From: Seriola aureovittata
Taxonomy: Eukaryota; Chordata; Actinopteri; Carangiformes; Carangidae
Length of the DNA: 64,000 nucleotides
Assembly: GCF_021018895.1 (NCBI RefSeq)
Contig: NC_079379.1
Span: 22,128,276-22,192,275 of the forward strand
Reading direction: 5' to 3'
Each line of letters starts with the position of its first letter. The stretch's first letter is position 1. Position numbers and translations under genes: made by a program. Positions 1 through 9,989 of this stretch are shown here, one piece after another. Below the pieces are notes generated by a model. That model had not been told where the DNA came from, did no database searches, and saw only the letters and a list, made by a program, of their open reading frames with translations.

Positions 1-157
1 CCGATACCGAGTCACTGTAGCCTTCAATCTGCCCTGAAGAAGTAGCTCTGCTCAGAGGAAATATTATATCCTCTTGTCTTGTCAATACAACAATGGCTGA
101 AGCTCTCGTCAAGTAAACAGCTATGTAGGAAAAGCAAAACTACAAATAGCTCCTTTA
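1..157 (+). repeat. TTAA-type MITE family A, copy 1 (right part)
   Basis: The window opens inside a short interspersed repeat. The stretch from the 'gtcactgtagcc' motif through 'caatctgccctgaag' to the terminal 'acaaatagctccttt' recurs at 18654-19065, 23575-23947 (reverse), 49399-49627 and 51714-52104. Only the right part lies in the window. The right terminus is the inverse of the left terminus seen in other copies ('aaaggagc...'), so the family has terminal inverted repeats. It has no coding capacity. The apparent small ORFs on both strands here are translations of the repeat. Confidence 0.75.
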
Positions 158-1800
158 TTACATGCCTAGGTAAGTCATGGTTGTTGCTTTTCAGAATGTT
201 GAAACCAGCGATAACCACAATGAAGGTCAGTATTGAATTCAGTGTCTCCACCGCGTCTGTGAAACTGTGTTGGTTCCACTAATGAAGGGAGAAAAAAAAT
301 GGCTCATGGTCGAACCTAAGTGCTGACTCATGCCACAAAGTGTCCGTGAGTTTGAGTATTACCCTATGGTATCTTAGAGCTGCTCGACACACTGAGGACT
401 CCTGCATTATATGTGTTGAAGGTGCAGTATATGATAACCTCCCCTTGCTCAGCCTGACCCTCTCTGCTCCCTAGATTGGTTATTGATCCTGCTTTCTTTA
501 CACGTAGTGCTGCATGCACTTTTTCCCCCCTCTGCCCAGTCTTTTATGTAGAGATAGTGTAGCCATTGTGTAGTATCTTGTTGCATGAAAAACGCTGAAT
601 GGGATGAGCCATGTAATTTTCTCCATCTTGCCCCCCCCCCCCTAAATAATGATCATTTCAGAGGCCACATCAATTTAGCTTTGTAGAGCAATATTTTCAA
701 AAGCATTTATTTTTCCAATTCAATAGATCCTCATATTTCATTACCTGAAGCAGCATTTTTTTTCTTCTTCTTCTCTTCACTGAAAGTGAGAGTATGGACA
801 TGTGGCTGTACTCCACAGCACAACAAAACCCAATCCATAAACATGATAAAGAGACTTTAATCAATCAATACCACTTTCCCTCAGCATCAATCATATCATG
901 AGAGTACTATCTGCTTGATTTAAGCTTATTTCTTACTGGTTCTCTCATTCATAAACATTTGATACAATATCTCTGCATTAAATACTACCTTTAAAATATT
1001 TTCGTTGCTGTATTACACTATACTGGGCATAATCATTTTAGCATTTCAAACTTTAATTATAACACAGTATCTTTTATTATCATCTAGCAGCAGCTATTTA
1101 CAGTACTAACCTTTAATGGAGTGTAGCTCTATTGTGTTTTATCCCTCTAATGATTCCATCTGTACTTAAAATGAGTTATGAAATTGTATGTGTGGGAGTA
1201 TTCTTGCATTTCAGTATCTCTCTGCTGCACTGTAGTCTCAGCATTCATTAAAAATAAGGACGGTGATTTGATGCTGAGGTGGCTCAAGATCTTCACTGCT
1301 GTGTCACTGAAGGTGTCTGGCTAAGTGGCTGGACGTTGATGGACGTTAAATAATTAATAATTTGGAATTGTTGGACGCTTTGCTGGGCTGCAGAGGCGGG
1401 TTTTATCCTCTAATCTCACTACAGGAGGTTTTTTCAGGGCAAACAGAAAAGCACAAACGTGTGGATGCAATCGTCCACATTTGTCATCAGGCATAAAAAA
1501 AGATGAAAAAAAAAACGCTCTTTGGATCTGCTTCACATGCTTGGAAAATGAGTGAACACGGATATTAGCGAGGTCTCCAGTATCACCTTGCAAATGTGGG
1601 CGGATTTTGCTTTGTTTTGAGCAAAGATACTCATATATCATTCATCCATCCCCTCTGACAGGCAGCCAGCTGTGTCCATGTCAGTGTTCTGTCAGAACAG
1701 CAGTTCTCTTCAATCAATCATCTGATTACTCATTCCAACATTTCGAAGATGAAAATGATGTGGTGAACTAGATTGGAATTGGCGACTCCAGTAGAATTAG
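158..1800. other. Unique non-coding stretch, no gene seen
   Basis: AT-rich sequence with no open frame that looks coding and no recognised repeat apart from a 12-base C run at 631-642 and short A/T runs. The minus-strand open frame around 1354-1641 shows no family motif and I do not call it. Confidence 0.5.
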
Positions 1801-1801
1801 C

Positions 1802-1848
1802 CAGCCCCCTCCCCTCCCCCACTCCCCGAGGGGAGGGGGCGGGGGCTG
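1802..1848. other. GC-rich imperfect palindrome (hairpin / G4 / i-motif candidate)
   Basis: A C-rich left arm (CAGCCCCCTCCCC then TCCCC) is mirrored by a G-rich right arm ending GGGGGCTG, separated by a short loop around ACTCCCC. One strand can form a long hairpin. The G-rich arm has several runs of four to five Gs and could form a quadruplex, with an i-motif on the opposite strand. It stands out sharply from the AT-rich surroundings. Confidence 0.6.
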
Positions 1849-1922
1849 CAACTGGCCTGGCAATACTTGCTTATTACAAACAAAAAAAAAACATAATTGG
1901 GCTGCTGTGAAACTTCACGGTG

Positions 1923-1936
1923 CCCCCCCCCCCCCC
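1923..1936. repeat. Poly-C run
   Basis: Fourteen consecutive Cs. A similar run of about 14 Cs lies at 3564-3577. These are simple homopolymers, length-unstable and prone to sequencing error. Confidence 0.8.
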
Positions 1937-1974
1937 TTGTTTGCTGGTGCCTCACTAGGAATTGTCCGTGATGA

Positions 1975-2080
1975 GGCGCAGCCTAGCCTTGTGTCTTTCG
2001 CTGTCGTACAACAAAATCAATGATTCGTAAACGGCGCTCGGTGACCCGAAACGCAGCAGGCGGTGCGGGGTGTCAGTTAG
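1975..2080. promoter_or_regulatory. Small local CpG cluster
   Basis: About ten CpG dinucleotides are packed into roughly 80 bases, including 'aacggcgctcgg' and 'gacccgaaacgc', in an otherwise CpG-poor region just after the GC hairpin. This could be a small CpG island, an unmethylated regulatory site or a recent repeat. No TATA box or coding start can be tied to it, so a promoter role is speculative. Confidence 0.2.
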
Positions 2081-2410
2081 GAACCCCTGCCACTGCATTC
2101 AATAAAATTATTCACAGCCTAACGAGCACTGAAGTCATTCACTTCGATAAAAAATGTGCAACACGAAACACACACACACACACACTCAGGAGCCTCGGCA
2201 GTTTTCAGTAATTACTTGATCATGCCGTTCACAGACTTTGGTAACTCACAGGCGGTAAGCCACCCACACGCCCACAGGGTAAATGATAGCTCTACAGCAC
2301 AGTGGCACAGTGTGGAGTTTCATACTGAGCAGCCGCTGTGCTTCATCTCTCCTCCTAGTGACTCTCAAAAGTCCTTCGCACATCCGAAGTTACCCTAACT
2401 GACAGATCTA

Positions 2411-2476
2411 TGCACACACACTCACACTCACACAGACACAGACACACACACACACACACTCTCTCTCTCTCGCTCT
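2411..2476. repeat. Compound (CA)n/(CT)n microsatellite
   Basis: Interrupted CA repeats with 'cactca' and 'cagaca' variants run directly into a pure CT tract. It has no coding potential. Confidence 0.9.
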
Positions 2477-4370
2477 AAGACCCTGGAGGAGCAGGGGTCT
2501 GGCAAATGCTGCTCTATGTTGAAAGGGATTAGAAAGATTTGTAAGTGCTCAAGCTGACTCCTTCATGTCAGGATTGCAGCGGTAGCTGGAGGGCTGCGGT
2601 CGGACTCTTTTTTTAAAAAACGACGTGAGCACGATTTTTTTTGTCTTGCTTTTCTTAGCCGTCCTGCTGAGGCTAATGTGAGGCAGAGAAACAGCCATTC
2701 AGAACCCAGAATACCTCCCAGCCCTGGCCCTATACAGCTGTGTTCGCTGTCATTGGTGGATTATTTTCTCTGTGGGGTTATGATGCTGTTAAGACACTTT
2801 TCCTGCCGTAAAGTGGCCGTGCACAGAGTGAATGGTCTTTTCACTTCCGACTATATTATTCCTCCCTGAGGAACTTTGCATTCAGTCACATTCGAGCCGT
2901 ATACTGTACCGCTGGGGTAAAGTTTTATATCAATTTTTCAATTCTACACAACCCTAAAAAAGTTGTCAAATGGCTGTGATTGAAAATCCCACCGTTCCCA
3001 GAAGGAAAGCGGGATGTTATGAATGAAGGGAAAATGTAAAATCTATCTTACAGCCGCAAAATGCAAGATTTATCCTGACGGAAGTGCTCTGGTCTGCATC
3101 TAGCCCAAATCAAATGATTATATGTGCACCAAGAAAACCTGTTTGTTTCCCCTCACTCTAATGGTCCTACCCATAGCTCTTTCCAGCCCTGTGATCACAA
3201 CCTTCAATTTCATACATGGCTCTCTGCAACGGCACAGGTTGTATGAATAGCACGGGTCAGGCACATCCCATCCAGCGTTTCATTATTCATTGTTCTCATT
3301 TTCCATAAGAGATTCATTTCTTTCAGGAAGTCATCTAGAAAGCATTGAATGCCTATTTCCTGCTGGCCGGTGTGAGTCGGGTGGGGGCTGTGGGAACGGC
3401 AGGGGTGGGGGTATGGAAATCCAGCAAATAGAGCTGACATAAAAGGCTGCCTCTACACAAATTGCCTGCATTTTCTGTTGATAGGAATCACAGCATGTTT
3501 TTGTTGACCGTGGTTGTTTATTTATACATGCAGAGATATCTGTGCACCCTAATACCTGAGTTACCCCCCCCCCCCCCTTTACATTCTGCACCAGAAAAAC
3601 GTCTATTTTTATATTTATGAAAAGAACCCTAACAGGGTTGGAAATAATACATTGGCTTGGTCAGCATGCTCATTTTGTGATTGCCTCTAGATAGCTGAAT
3701 AGTATTAGGATGATTTGTCACTTGTGCACACTTCTCCACAGTGAGACTGAGGCAGTGCGAGAACAAGTAGTTCATTTGGCAAGAACACACATGCAACAGT
3801 TATATATATACATATATAAGAATATAACTCTTGGATATAGTGTAATTTCACTTCAGCTCACAGACGTCACTGAAGTGTATTTCTGGCTAAAGCAGGTGAA
3901 ATCATATATAATCAACCAATACAACATGTACTGTGCCGTAAATAAAGCAGTGATTTTACCTTATAAGGCAACTGCATATTAGTTGGGTAGTAACACAGTC
4001 AATGTGAAATCTTTTTTTCAGTAATGTGTTTAATTACATTAGTTACTAATCCCAGAAACTTTCTGTTACTTTGACGTTTGGCGGTCGACTTGCTCGCTGC
4101 CTTACTTGGATGTTTCGTATCCCAGATAGTAAAATAACAGTTGGACTCTGCACAAGTTAAACACTAAAGATACGACGTGTTGAGGGGTTGTTGAGAGTTG
4201 AGCAGTCAAAGTTTCTCTGCTCACCACTAAATCTTCAGCTGCCAACTGGTTAGTAAAGAAATGTAATTACTTACTCAGTGATTGATGTGTGATGATTATA
4301 GTTTTCAACCTGTCCCAAGATACAAAGAGCTTGAGTCCTCTGTCCCATGAGACTCTACTGTACAGGTACA
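2477..4370. other. Unique non-coding stretch, no gene seen
   Basis: No coding exon is recognised. Open frames at 2678-2869 and on the minus strand at 3210-3591 lack family motifs. The sequence holds a C run at 3564-3577 and is otherwise complex and non-repetitive. Confidence 0.45.
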
Positions 4371-4377
4371 AGCACAG

Positions 4378-4506
4378 AGGGGGGGGGGTCATCTGTTAAT
4401 CGCAGGGCCCGACCGCCAGCGTGTAGAAGTGTCCTTGAGCAAGACAATGACGCCCAACCTGCTCCCAGTGGGGGGGCCAGCATCTTTCATGGCAGCTCCG
4501 CCACCA

Positions 4507-4562
<56 letters not shown>

Positions 4563-4660
4563 TGAATGGATGAATGAGAGGCAAATCGTACCAGCACTCT
4601 GTCTGTTAAGGTAGAAAAACCACTAGCAGTCTATTTACAGTCAAGACTATTAAGGCCTAT
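4378..4660 (+). repeat. Teleost SINE-like interspersed repeat
   Basis: The order of motifs is 'gaagtgtccttgagcaagaca', 'aacctgctcccagtg', 'catggcagctccgccacca', a (GT)n tract, 'gaatggatgaatgag', 'gcaaatcgta' and a tail near 'cactagcagtctatttacag'. This matches, from memory, a very common fish repeat whose 3' part reads like 'aagcgctatataaatgcagtccatttac'. The copy is diverged. Class assignment is by recall, not alignment. Confidence 0.6.
4509..4560. repeat. (GT)n microsatellite
   Basis: About 26 uninterrupted TG units inside the SINE-like repeat. The position is the usual microsatellite seed site of that family. Cys-Val repeat frames read here are artefacts. Confidence 0.95.
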
Positions 4661-5546
4661 ACTGTATTACACTGACTGCAGGATATGATTCAAATAAAGT
4701 TTACTATACATCAAACACCTAAACTGTGACAGTGATAACCAACCCACCTGAGGGGATTTACCTGATATTTAAAAAACCCTAGAAGTGTGTCAACATGTAA
4801 AATTTGCCGAGCAGAGCAAAACATCCAGGTAGCCGCTCCACTGTGGCCCCGTGGAGAGATATGGAGAGACCCGGCTCACCTCTTTGCCCTGCTACTTCAC
4901 TTCCACTCAACAGCGGCTCAGCTTCGAGTGGACAAAATGGATTATTGAGGCTGCAGCATGTGTTAGAAAAGGCAGCAGGGTGTTATTAATAAGCACTGGA
5001 CTATTTTAAAAATTGAAGCCAGCCTGAAAGAAATAGGTGTTGAGAAAAATGGGAAGGAATCCATTGATGGATGCCTTCTTCTTTTCACAGTTATGAGCTG
5101 ATTTACATTTCGCTTGAAATGTTCTTCCTTCAAAACTAACAGCTTCTTATGCTAAAAGAAAAACAAAGGGAAACTAGATGGAAAAGACTTCAACTAGTGG
5201 GTTGAATGGGCTCTATTGTTTTCCGCCGTGCCGCTGACTCAGGTGGCAACCACTGTGTATATAAATGCCTTTTTTCCCGCTGCCACCTTAGCTGACAATT
5301 GTCAAACCTTTTCTTTTTTTCTTTCAGCAGCTGCTTGCTGCTCGCCGCCCGCCATGTGACCATAGCAACAATGAGGAACAGCGGCTGAGTTCAGCTGAAG
5401 CTATGACTCTCAAGCAGCCTGAGTTAGATGAGTTACAAATGGCGTCTTCATCCTTGTAGGTAAATTGTCGGTGTTGTGTCCACAGCGGGCCGAAAACACA
5501 AAGAGGGAATGTGGCACTAAAAAGACCGTAACTTTAAAAGAAACAC
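4661..5546. other. Unique non-coding stretch, no gene seen
   Basis: Complex sequence without recognised genes or repeats. A pyrimidine-rich tract near 5305-5328 followed by CAG resembles a splice acceptor, but no long open frame with a matching donor follows it. Confidence 0.4.
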
Positions 5547-5680
5547 ATTTGACAGTGGTGGAAACAGAATTTACATAAGCAAAGACAAAATGACTCCATT
5601 ACAAGTAAAAAAAAAAACCTGCATTCACAATGTTACTCAAGTAACAAAGTATTAACAGCAAAATACACAAATGTAATATA
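5547..5680 (+). repeat. Common fish interspersed repeat (diverged)
   Basis: The motif series 'cagtggtggaaacag', 'aatgactccattacaagtaa', 'cctgcattcacaatgttact' and 'caagtaacaaagtattaaca' resembles a widespread fish repeat beginning 'gtggtggaagaagtattcag' and containing 'ctccattacaagtaaaagtcctgcattc'. The match is from memory. The copy is diverged and interrupted by an A run. Confidence 0.5.
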
Positions 5681-5831
5681 TTTACATATTTTGAATTTGC
5701 ATAAGAAATATATGAAAACATACGTAAAAAAAAATACTAAATCAAACATAGAAATTGGAATTATTTCATATATTGACATATATATCTACCCATAGGTTTG
5801 TAACTATGTATATATTGTAGAAATACATATC

Positions 5832-5864
5832 ATATTATATTATATATATATATATATATATATA
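5832..5864. repeat. (TA)n microsatellite
   Basis: An almost pure TA dinucleotide tract within a wider AT-rich segment (about 5690-5870). Confidence 0.9.
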
Positions 5865-6428
5865 AAAGCATGGGTGTGAGATCGACCTGTATGAATATAA
5901 CTCCTGTGGATTTTGGGCTGATGAAGCAGTAAATGGTGAAGGGTGGCTCTGCACAGACGTGGCACCATGCTGCCACCCATTCAAAACACAGAGTGCTGAC
6001 TGCTCACTGTCAGAGCACCTGCACCCTGAGGTGCAAAATGACTTTTCAGAAAAAAAAAGTCCAATGTGTTTTTTTTTTTTGTCTTTTTTCCACATGTGGT
6101 CGATTCCACAATGAACGGTGATGGACTTCAAGTTTCCTGTAGCCATTAAGTGTATGTTCAGATATGTATTTCAGATATTCTACCCTCACAGCCTTTACTT
6201 TTACCATCATGTCACTGAAGCAAATCAAACCTCTGCTGTGCCAGTTGCTTCCATTTGTGGTTAAAAAAAAATAAAAATGGGACAAAAAATAAATAAAAAA
6301 GGATAGAAGAATGATAGCAACAGAGCAAAACACCTCATACTTGAGCTGTCACGCTGTAGGACACATTCCTGAGGGGTGGATTGATCTGTCAAAATTGAAC
6401 GACTCCATTCACTCCCTTTGATCTACAG

Positions 6429-6544
6429 AACATGTCACACCCCGGACGAGCAGATGGAGCAGGTGGAGCAGATGCGGGGTATTGTGGTGCCATCACATGT
6501 ATCAAAGTGTATAGCCGTGGCAAAGGTAATGTGGCGACTCGCAG
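6429..6544 (+). other. Weak exon candidate, unidentified
   Basis: A pyrimidine-rich stretch ending 'ctccctttgatctacag' precedes a 116-base segment that ends at CAG followed by GTAAGC, a good donor. Two of the three plus-strand frames are open across it, and so is one minus-strand frame, so the open frame may only reflect locally high GC. Neither frame matches a family I recognise. Splicing directly to the 8884-9047 candidate would give an early stop in either frame, which argues against both belonging to one simple transcript. Confidence 0.12.
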
Positions 6545-6550
6545 GTAAGC

Positions 6551-8300
6551 GATACCCCACGAGAGCCAGCTTCTGGTCTGTGAACTAGACAACAGCATGG
6601 ATCTGATATCAATCAAAGTCACATTGAAAACAATCAGCTGATATGATACACCCCGCGCAGACCGCAGGAGAGATCGTGAGGAAGAAGCTGCCCGACATGC
6701 CGCTGGTATCAGACGTGGTGTGGGGATCCATTATCACATCTCCCCTTCAGAGGATGTCACCTGCCATTTTACACTACTCAGGGTATTGATCATTTTGCAC
6801 CACATTTAGAGGAAATTCCGCCCAAGGTGACACCAGAAAGCACCAGAGACAGGGTAGGACTTTATCCTCTCCTTTGCAAATGAGCTCTTAGATGAGTTAA
6901 TTTAATCCCTGGACTGAACAAATTACACTTAGGATGTATCGTGTTCTCTGCCAGGTCCTAATGGCCTCATCGTTTCTGAAGCACCATGCGAGAACGGGAG
7001 AGTCCCTCAGCACTGCCTCATAAAATGCATCCACAATAGACAGGTAGGTTCCATTAGCCACACAGCTCTATCTAATGCATCCTCCACAAATAGACAGGAA
7101 GAGCCGGCAACCGAGGTGTTTGAGAGTAAACACGCCTGATGCTTGTTTATCTAATGAACAGCTACATAAACTTTAGTTAACTAAGCAGTAAAGCGCCTTA
7201 TCATGGGAACGGCACAAACTGTTACTGCCAGTCAGATAATGTGCTGGGATTCCACCGGTGCTGATTGAGGTTAGCTTATTTTAGAAATCGATTCCTCTCC
7301 CTTATAAAATTGCTGCTGGTTATGCACTATTATCCCATCATTAGCTAAAATAATACTGCGTTCCAAGTGTTATCCATTCAGAGATTTTATTTGGATCACC
7401 CACCCGTAGCCATGCTTTTTTATATTTTTGTTTTTTAATTACAAGTCTGCATGGAAATTAAAAAGTGAAGATTGATTGAAATGCCTGCTGAAATGGTGCA
7501 TTCATGTGCAACTGTGCAAAATGGAAAAAATATCTTCCCTATGCAAGGTGGTAAGTGCTACTCTTATGCTATGCTAATGCGAAAATCTACATTTCCATTT
7601 AGCATATTGCTTCTACATCTAGGACAAATTTAGAGTTGTGCTTATCTTAATGTAACTCTTAGGCAATATTCAGTAGTTGCTAATATTAAAAACTAACAAA
7701 AAAAAATTAAATGTTCAACATGCTTTTTTTTCCTTGTCTTGATAATTTCTGTTTGCTTTTCATTCTCGGCTGAACACTGAGGTTAACCAGCTTTAAACTG
7801 CAGCCTCCTCTAATGTGATTAGTCAGTGAGTGAACAGTGACACTGACAAGCAGCGGTGTGGTGCAAAAAAAAGAAAGTGCATATGTAATATTAGTGGCCT
7901 CTTTACCCTCTTTAAATAGAGCTCCTTCAATTCAGCATCACGCTGCTGTATCACAGTCACACTCATGATGGAAAGTTTTACAAAAGGGAAGTCTGGAAAG
8001 ACTCCACACCCCTGCTTTCTTTTCATTTTCATAGTTGTAGTCTCACTTTTCATTTTATATAACTTTTTTCACACATGTAGTAGCACCGCCCAAGGTCTAA
8101 CAGCGGAGATGGATGTGTAAATTTAGTGGAGTTTCGCGTCAATACATCCATACTCATGCATGTGCAAATAGCTGAATCAACAACATGCACATGCATCTGA
8201 AGTTTTATCTTATTTTACCATTTTCGGAAGTCGGACTTCACTTTTTTGGGAAGATAGTTACCAGGAAGTTCCTCGGAGTTTTATCAGCATGAGCACAATC
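6551..8300. other. Non-coding stretch with an enhancer-like block
   Basis: No gene is recognised. Bases about 7190-7410 are complex, free of simple repeats and rich in homeodomain-type TAAT/ATTA cores, the texture of a conserved non-coding element. This is an impression only; cross-species alignment would decide. The rest shows A/T runs and no recognised repeat. Confidence 0.3.
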
Positions 8301-8309
8301 ACTGTACAG

Positions 8310-8711
8310 CAGCGGATCTCAACCTTTTCCAACTCATGGCCATCTTGAAAATCTAAAAAAGTGTTGTGAAACCCATAACAATACTTGGAGGCCAAATAAT
8401 ACATTCTCAGAGCACTTACTTGATCTAAAAGCAGGAGAGATCACTTTTCAATTCGCCATCTGTCTCTTGACTCTTTCCTTTTAACTTAACCAGTTATCCA
8501 TTTTGACACTTCAGTTTTTGCCACGGCTTTAATATTTTAGCACATAATCAGAGATAGCAAACAATAATACCACAGGGTCCACTGGCAACACCATAAAAGT
8601 TCCTATCATCACATTATCACGGTGATAGGCCTTAATACAGGAAACATGAAAAAACACCATGAGTTTTTATTGTTATTACAATGGGCCCTGACCACCGGTC
8701 GGGAACCGCTG
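8310..8711. mobile_element. Non-autonomous hAT MITE (Charlie-like ends)
   Basis: The element begins 'cagcggatctcaacc' and ends with 'ggtcgggaaccgctg', whose reverse complement is 'cagcggttcccgacc', so about 12 of 15 terminal bases are inverted repeats. It is flanked on both sides by the perfect 8-bp duplication 'ctgtacag' (8302-8309 and 8712-8719). An 8-bp target duplication with CAGNGG-type ends is diagnostic of the hAT superfamily, and the wording of the ends resembles the Charlie group. It is about 402 bp long with no transposase, so it must have been moved by an enzyme encoded elsewhere. Confidence 0.85.
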
Positions 8712-8883
8712 CTGTACAGCATTTGCAGGCAATCTAGTTTTGTCAGACACTATTGTGGAAGCGGACTAAAACCAAGTGCACCTTTAAGAGGTGGAGGCCA
8801 CCAAGAGGCTGCAAAATAGATTCATTAACTCAACTTTAATACTGTATTAGCAGCGATTATACTTTCTTTTTTTTTTTTTTCAG

Positions 8884-9047
8884 GTGCAGGAACTGAAAAT
8901 CTTCAGCTGTAAGGAGTTTGTAAAAGAACAGCACCTCGAAAAATCTGAGCTGAATTTGACCAAAAAAAAGGCTCAGTTCTCAACTCAAATAAAGGATGCC
9001 AGTGCTAGGAAATGGTCAGAAGCACTTGGGAGCACTCAGAGACTGAA
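8884..9047 (+). CDS. Candidate internal coding exon, unidentified protein
   Basis: A long pure T tract ending TTTCAG (up to 8883) is immediately followed by a frame open for 54 codons, then AA and a perfect GTAAGT donor at 9048-9053. The other two plus frames meet stops within ten codons. The predicted peptide is lysine- and glutamate-rich with amphipathic spacing (it includes QELKIFSCKEFVKEQHLEKS and ends near ALGSTQRLK), which suggests a helical or coiled-coil segment. I do not recognise the family. The exon is 164 bases, so it would shift phase by two. No neighbouring exon can be matched with confidence, and a chance open frame next to a poly-T tract remains possible. Confidence 0.3.
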
Positions 9048-9053
9048 GTAAGT

Positions 9054-9960
9054 GCTCTAAAATCACTGGTAACAGCTTTGAAAAGGCACTGGCGATCTGA
9101 CAGAAAACAAAAAGTGTGCACAATGTTGTCACCCTCTGTAGCAGTGTGTGGTTTTTTTTTTTTTTTCGACAACTGTAAATAAGGTGGAGTAGACGTGTAA
9201 AGTTGCTGCTGATTGGTCAAATTAGCCACCGCAAAAAGGGTCTGCTGAGAGAGTGATACTACTGAGCTTACAAACCGGTTTCTGACCGAGGTCACGCACA
9301 AGCAGGGAAGACAACACGCCGAGAGCTTATGAGGGACTGACATGAAAAGTTTTTTCTGTGCCTTAAAAACTGCATGAAACATAAAAGCATTGGGTACAAA
9401 ACATCCATTATCTATTAACTATTAACTCGGGCAGTCTGCTCCGGGTTTCAGTTTAAGGTACGTCAGCTGTTACTGCATGTTGGTGGCTGTTAAATGATTT
9501 TCGCAAGCGTTTGTCAGACTCTATGATCACTGCTCTGGTGATCAGTGTGACATGCGTTTAGAGTTTCAGCGTGGGACGTGGTGACAGCTGATAAAGCTGC
9601 AGACTGAGCGCTTTGGATTGAAAATGCATCACATTAAAATGGTTAAAATAGTTCAGAGAAGAAAAAAAAAAAATCTCTTTCCACAATCCTGTGTTGCTAG
9701 TGCAAAATATAGTATTTGGTATATTTTAAGGAAACAGCAGGATTTTCATACATGCCGATATTATTGACATCAACATGATATTCTCATTACAGCGGAAAAA
9801 CAAAACAAAACAAAAAAAGTCTTGTGCTGCTCATTGGTTGGTGTAGTATTAACACTCCTACCAGTGTAGCAACCAAATGGCACTACGTTAGCGCAATGCT
9901 AATGTTGCTAGCAGTTGAGTTGCCACCCATCTTCCCGCTTTTCCCGTTTTTGAGCGACTG
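9054..9960. other. Non-coding stretch, no gene seen
   Basis: Contains a T tract near 9151-9166 and an A tract near 9662-9673. The minus-strand open frame across 9005-9382 shows no family motif and overlaps the candidate exon and its donor site. No repeat is recognised. Confidence 0.4.
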
Positions 9961-9962
9961 TT

Positions 9963-9988
9963 GGGGGGGGGGGGGGGGGGGGGGGGGG
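9963..9988. repeat. Poly-G run of 26
   Basis: Twenty-six consecutive Gs. This is a candidate quadruplex or triplex-forming tract and a likely site of assembly length error. Confidence 0.9.
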
Positions 9989-9989
9989 T

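Noticed and set aside
6389..6622. 77-codon minus-strand frame over the 6429-6544 exon candidate
   Set aside because: Opposite-strand frame in a GC-richer patch without a motif. It lowers trust in the plus-strand candidate as well.
6640..6790. Open plus-strand frame with an Arg/Glu-rich start (ADRRRDREEEAARHAAG)
   Set aside because: No acceptor tract upstream and no donor at its end; about 50 codons can occur by chance at this GC content.
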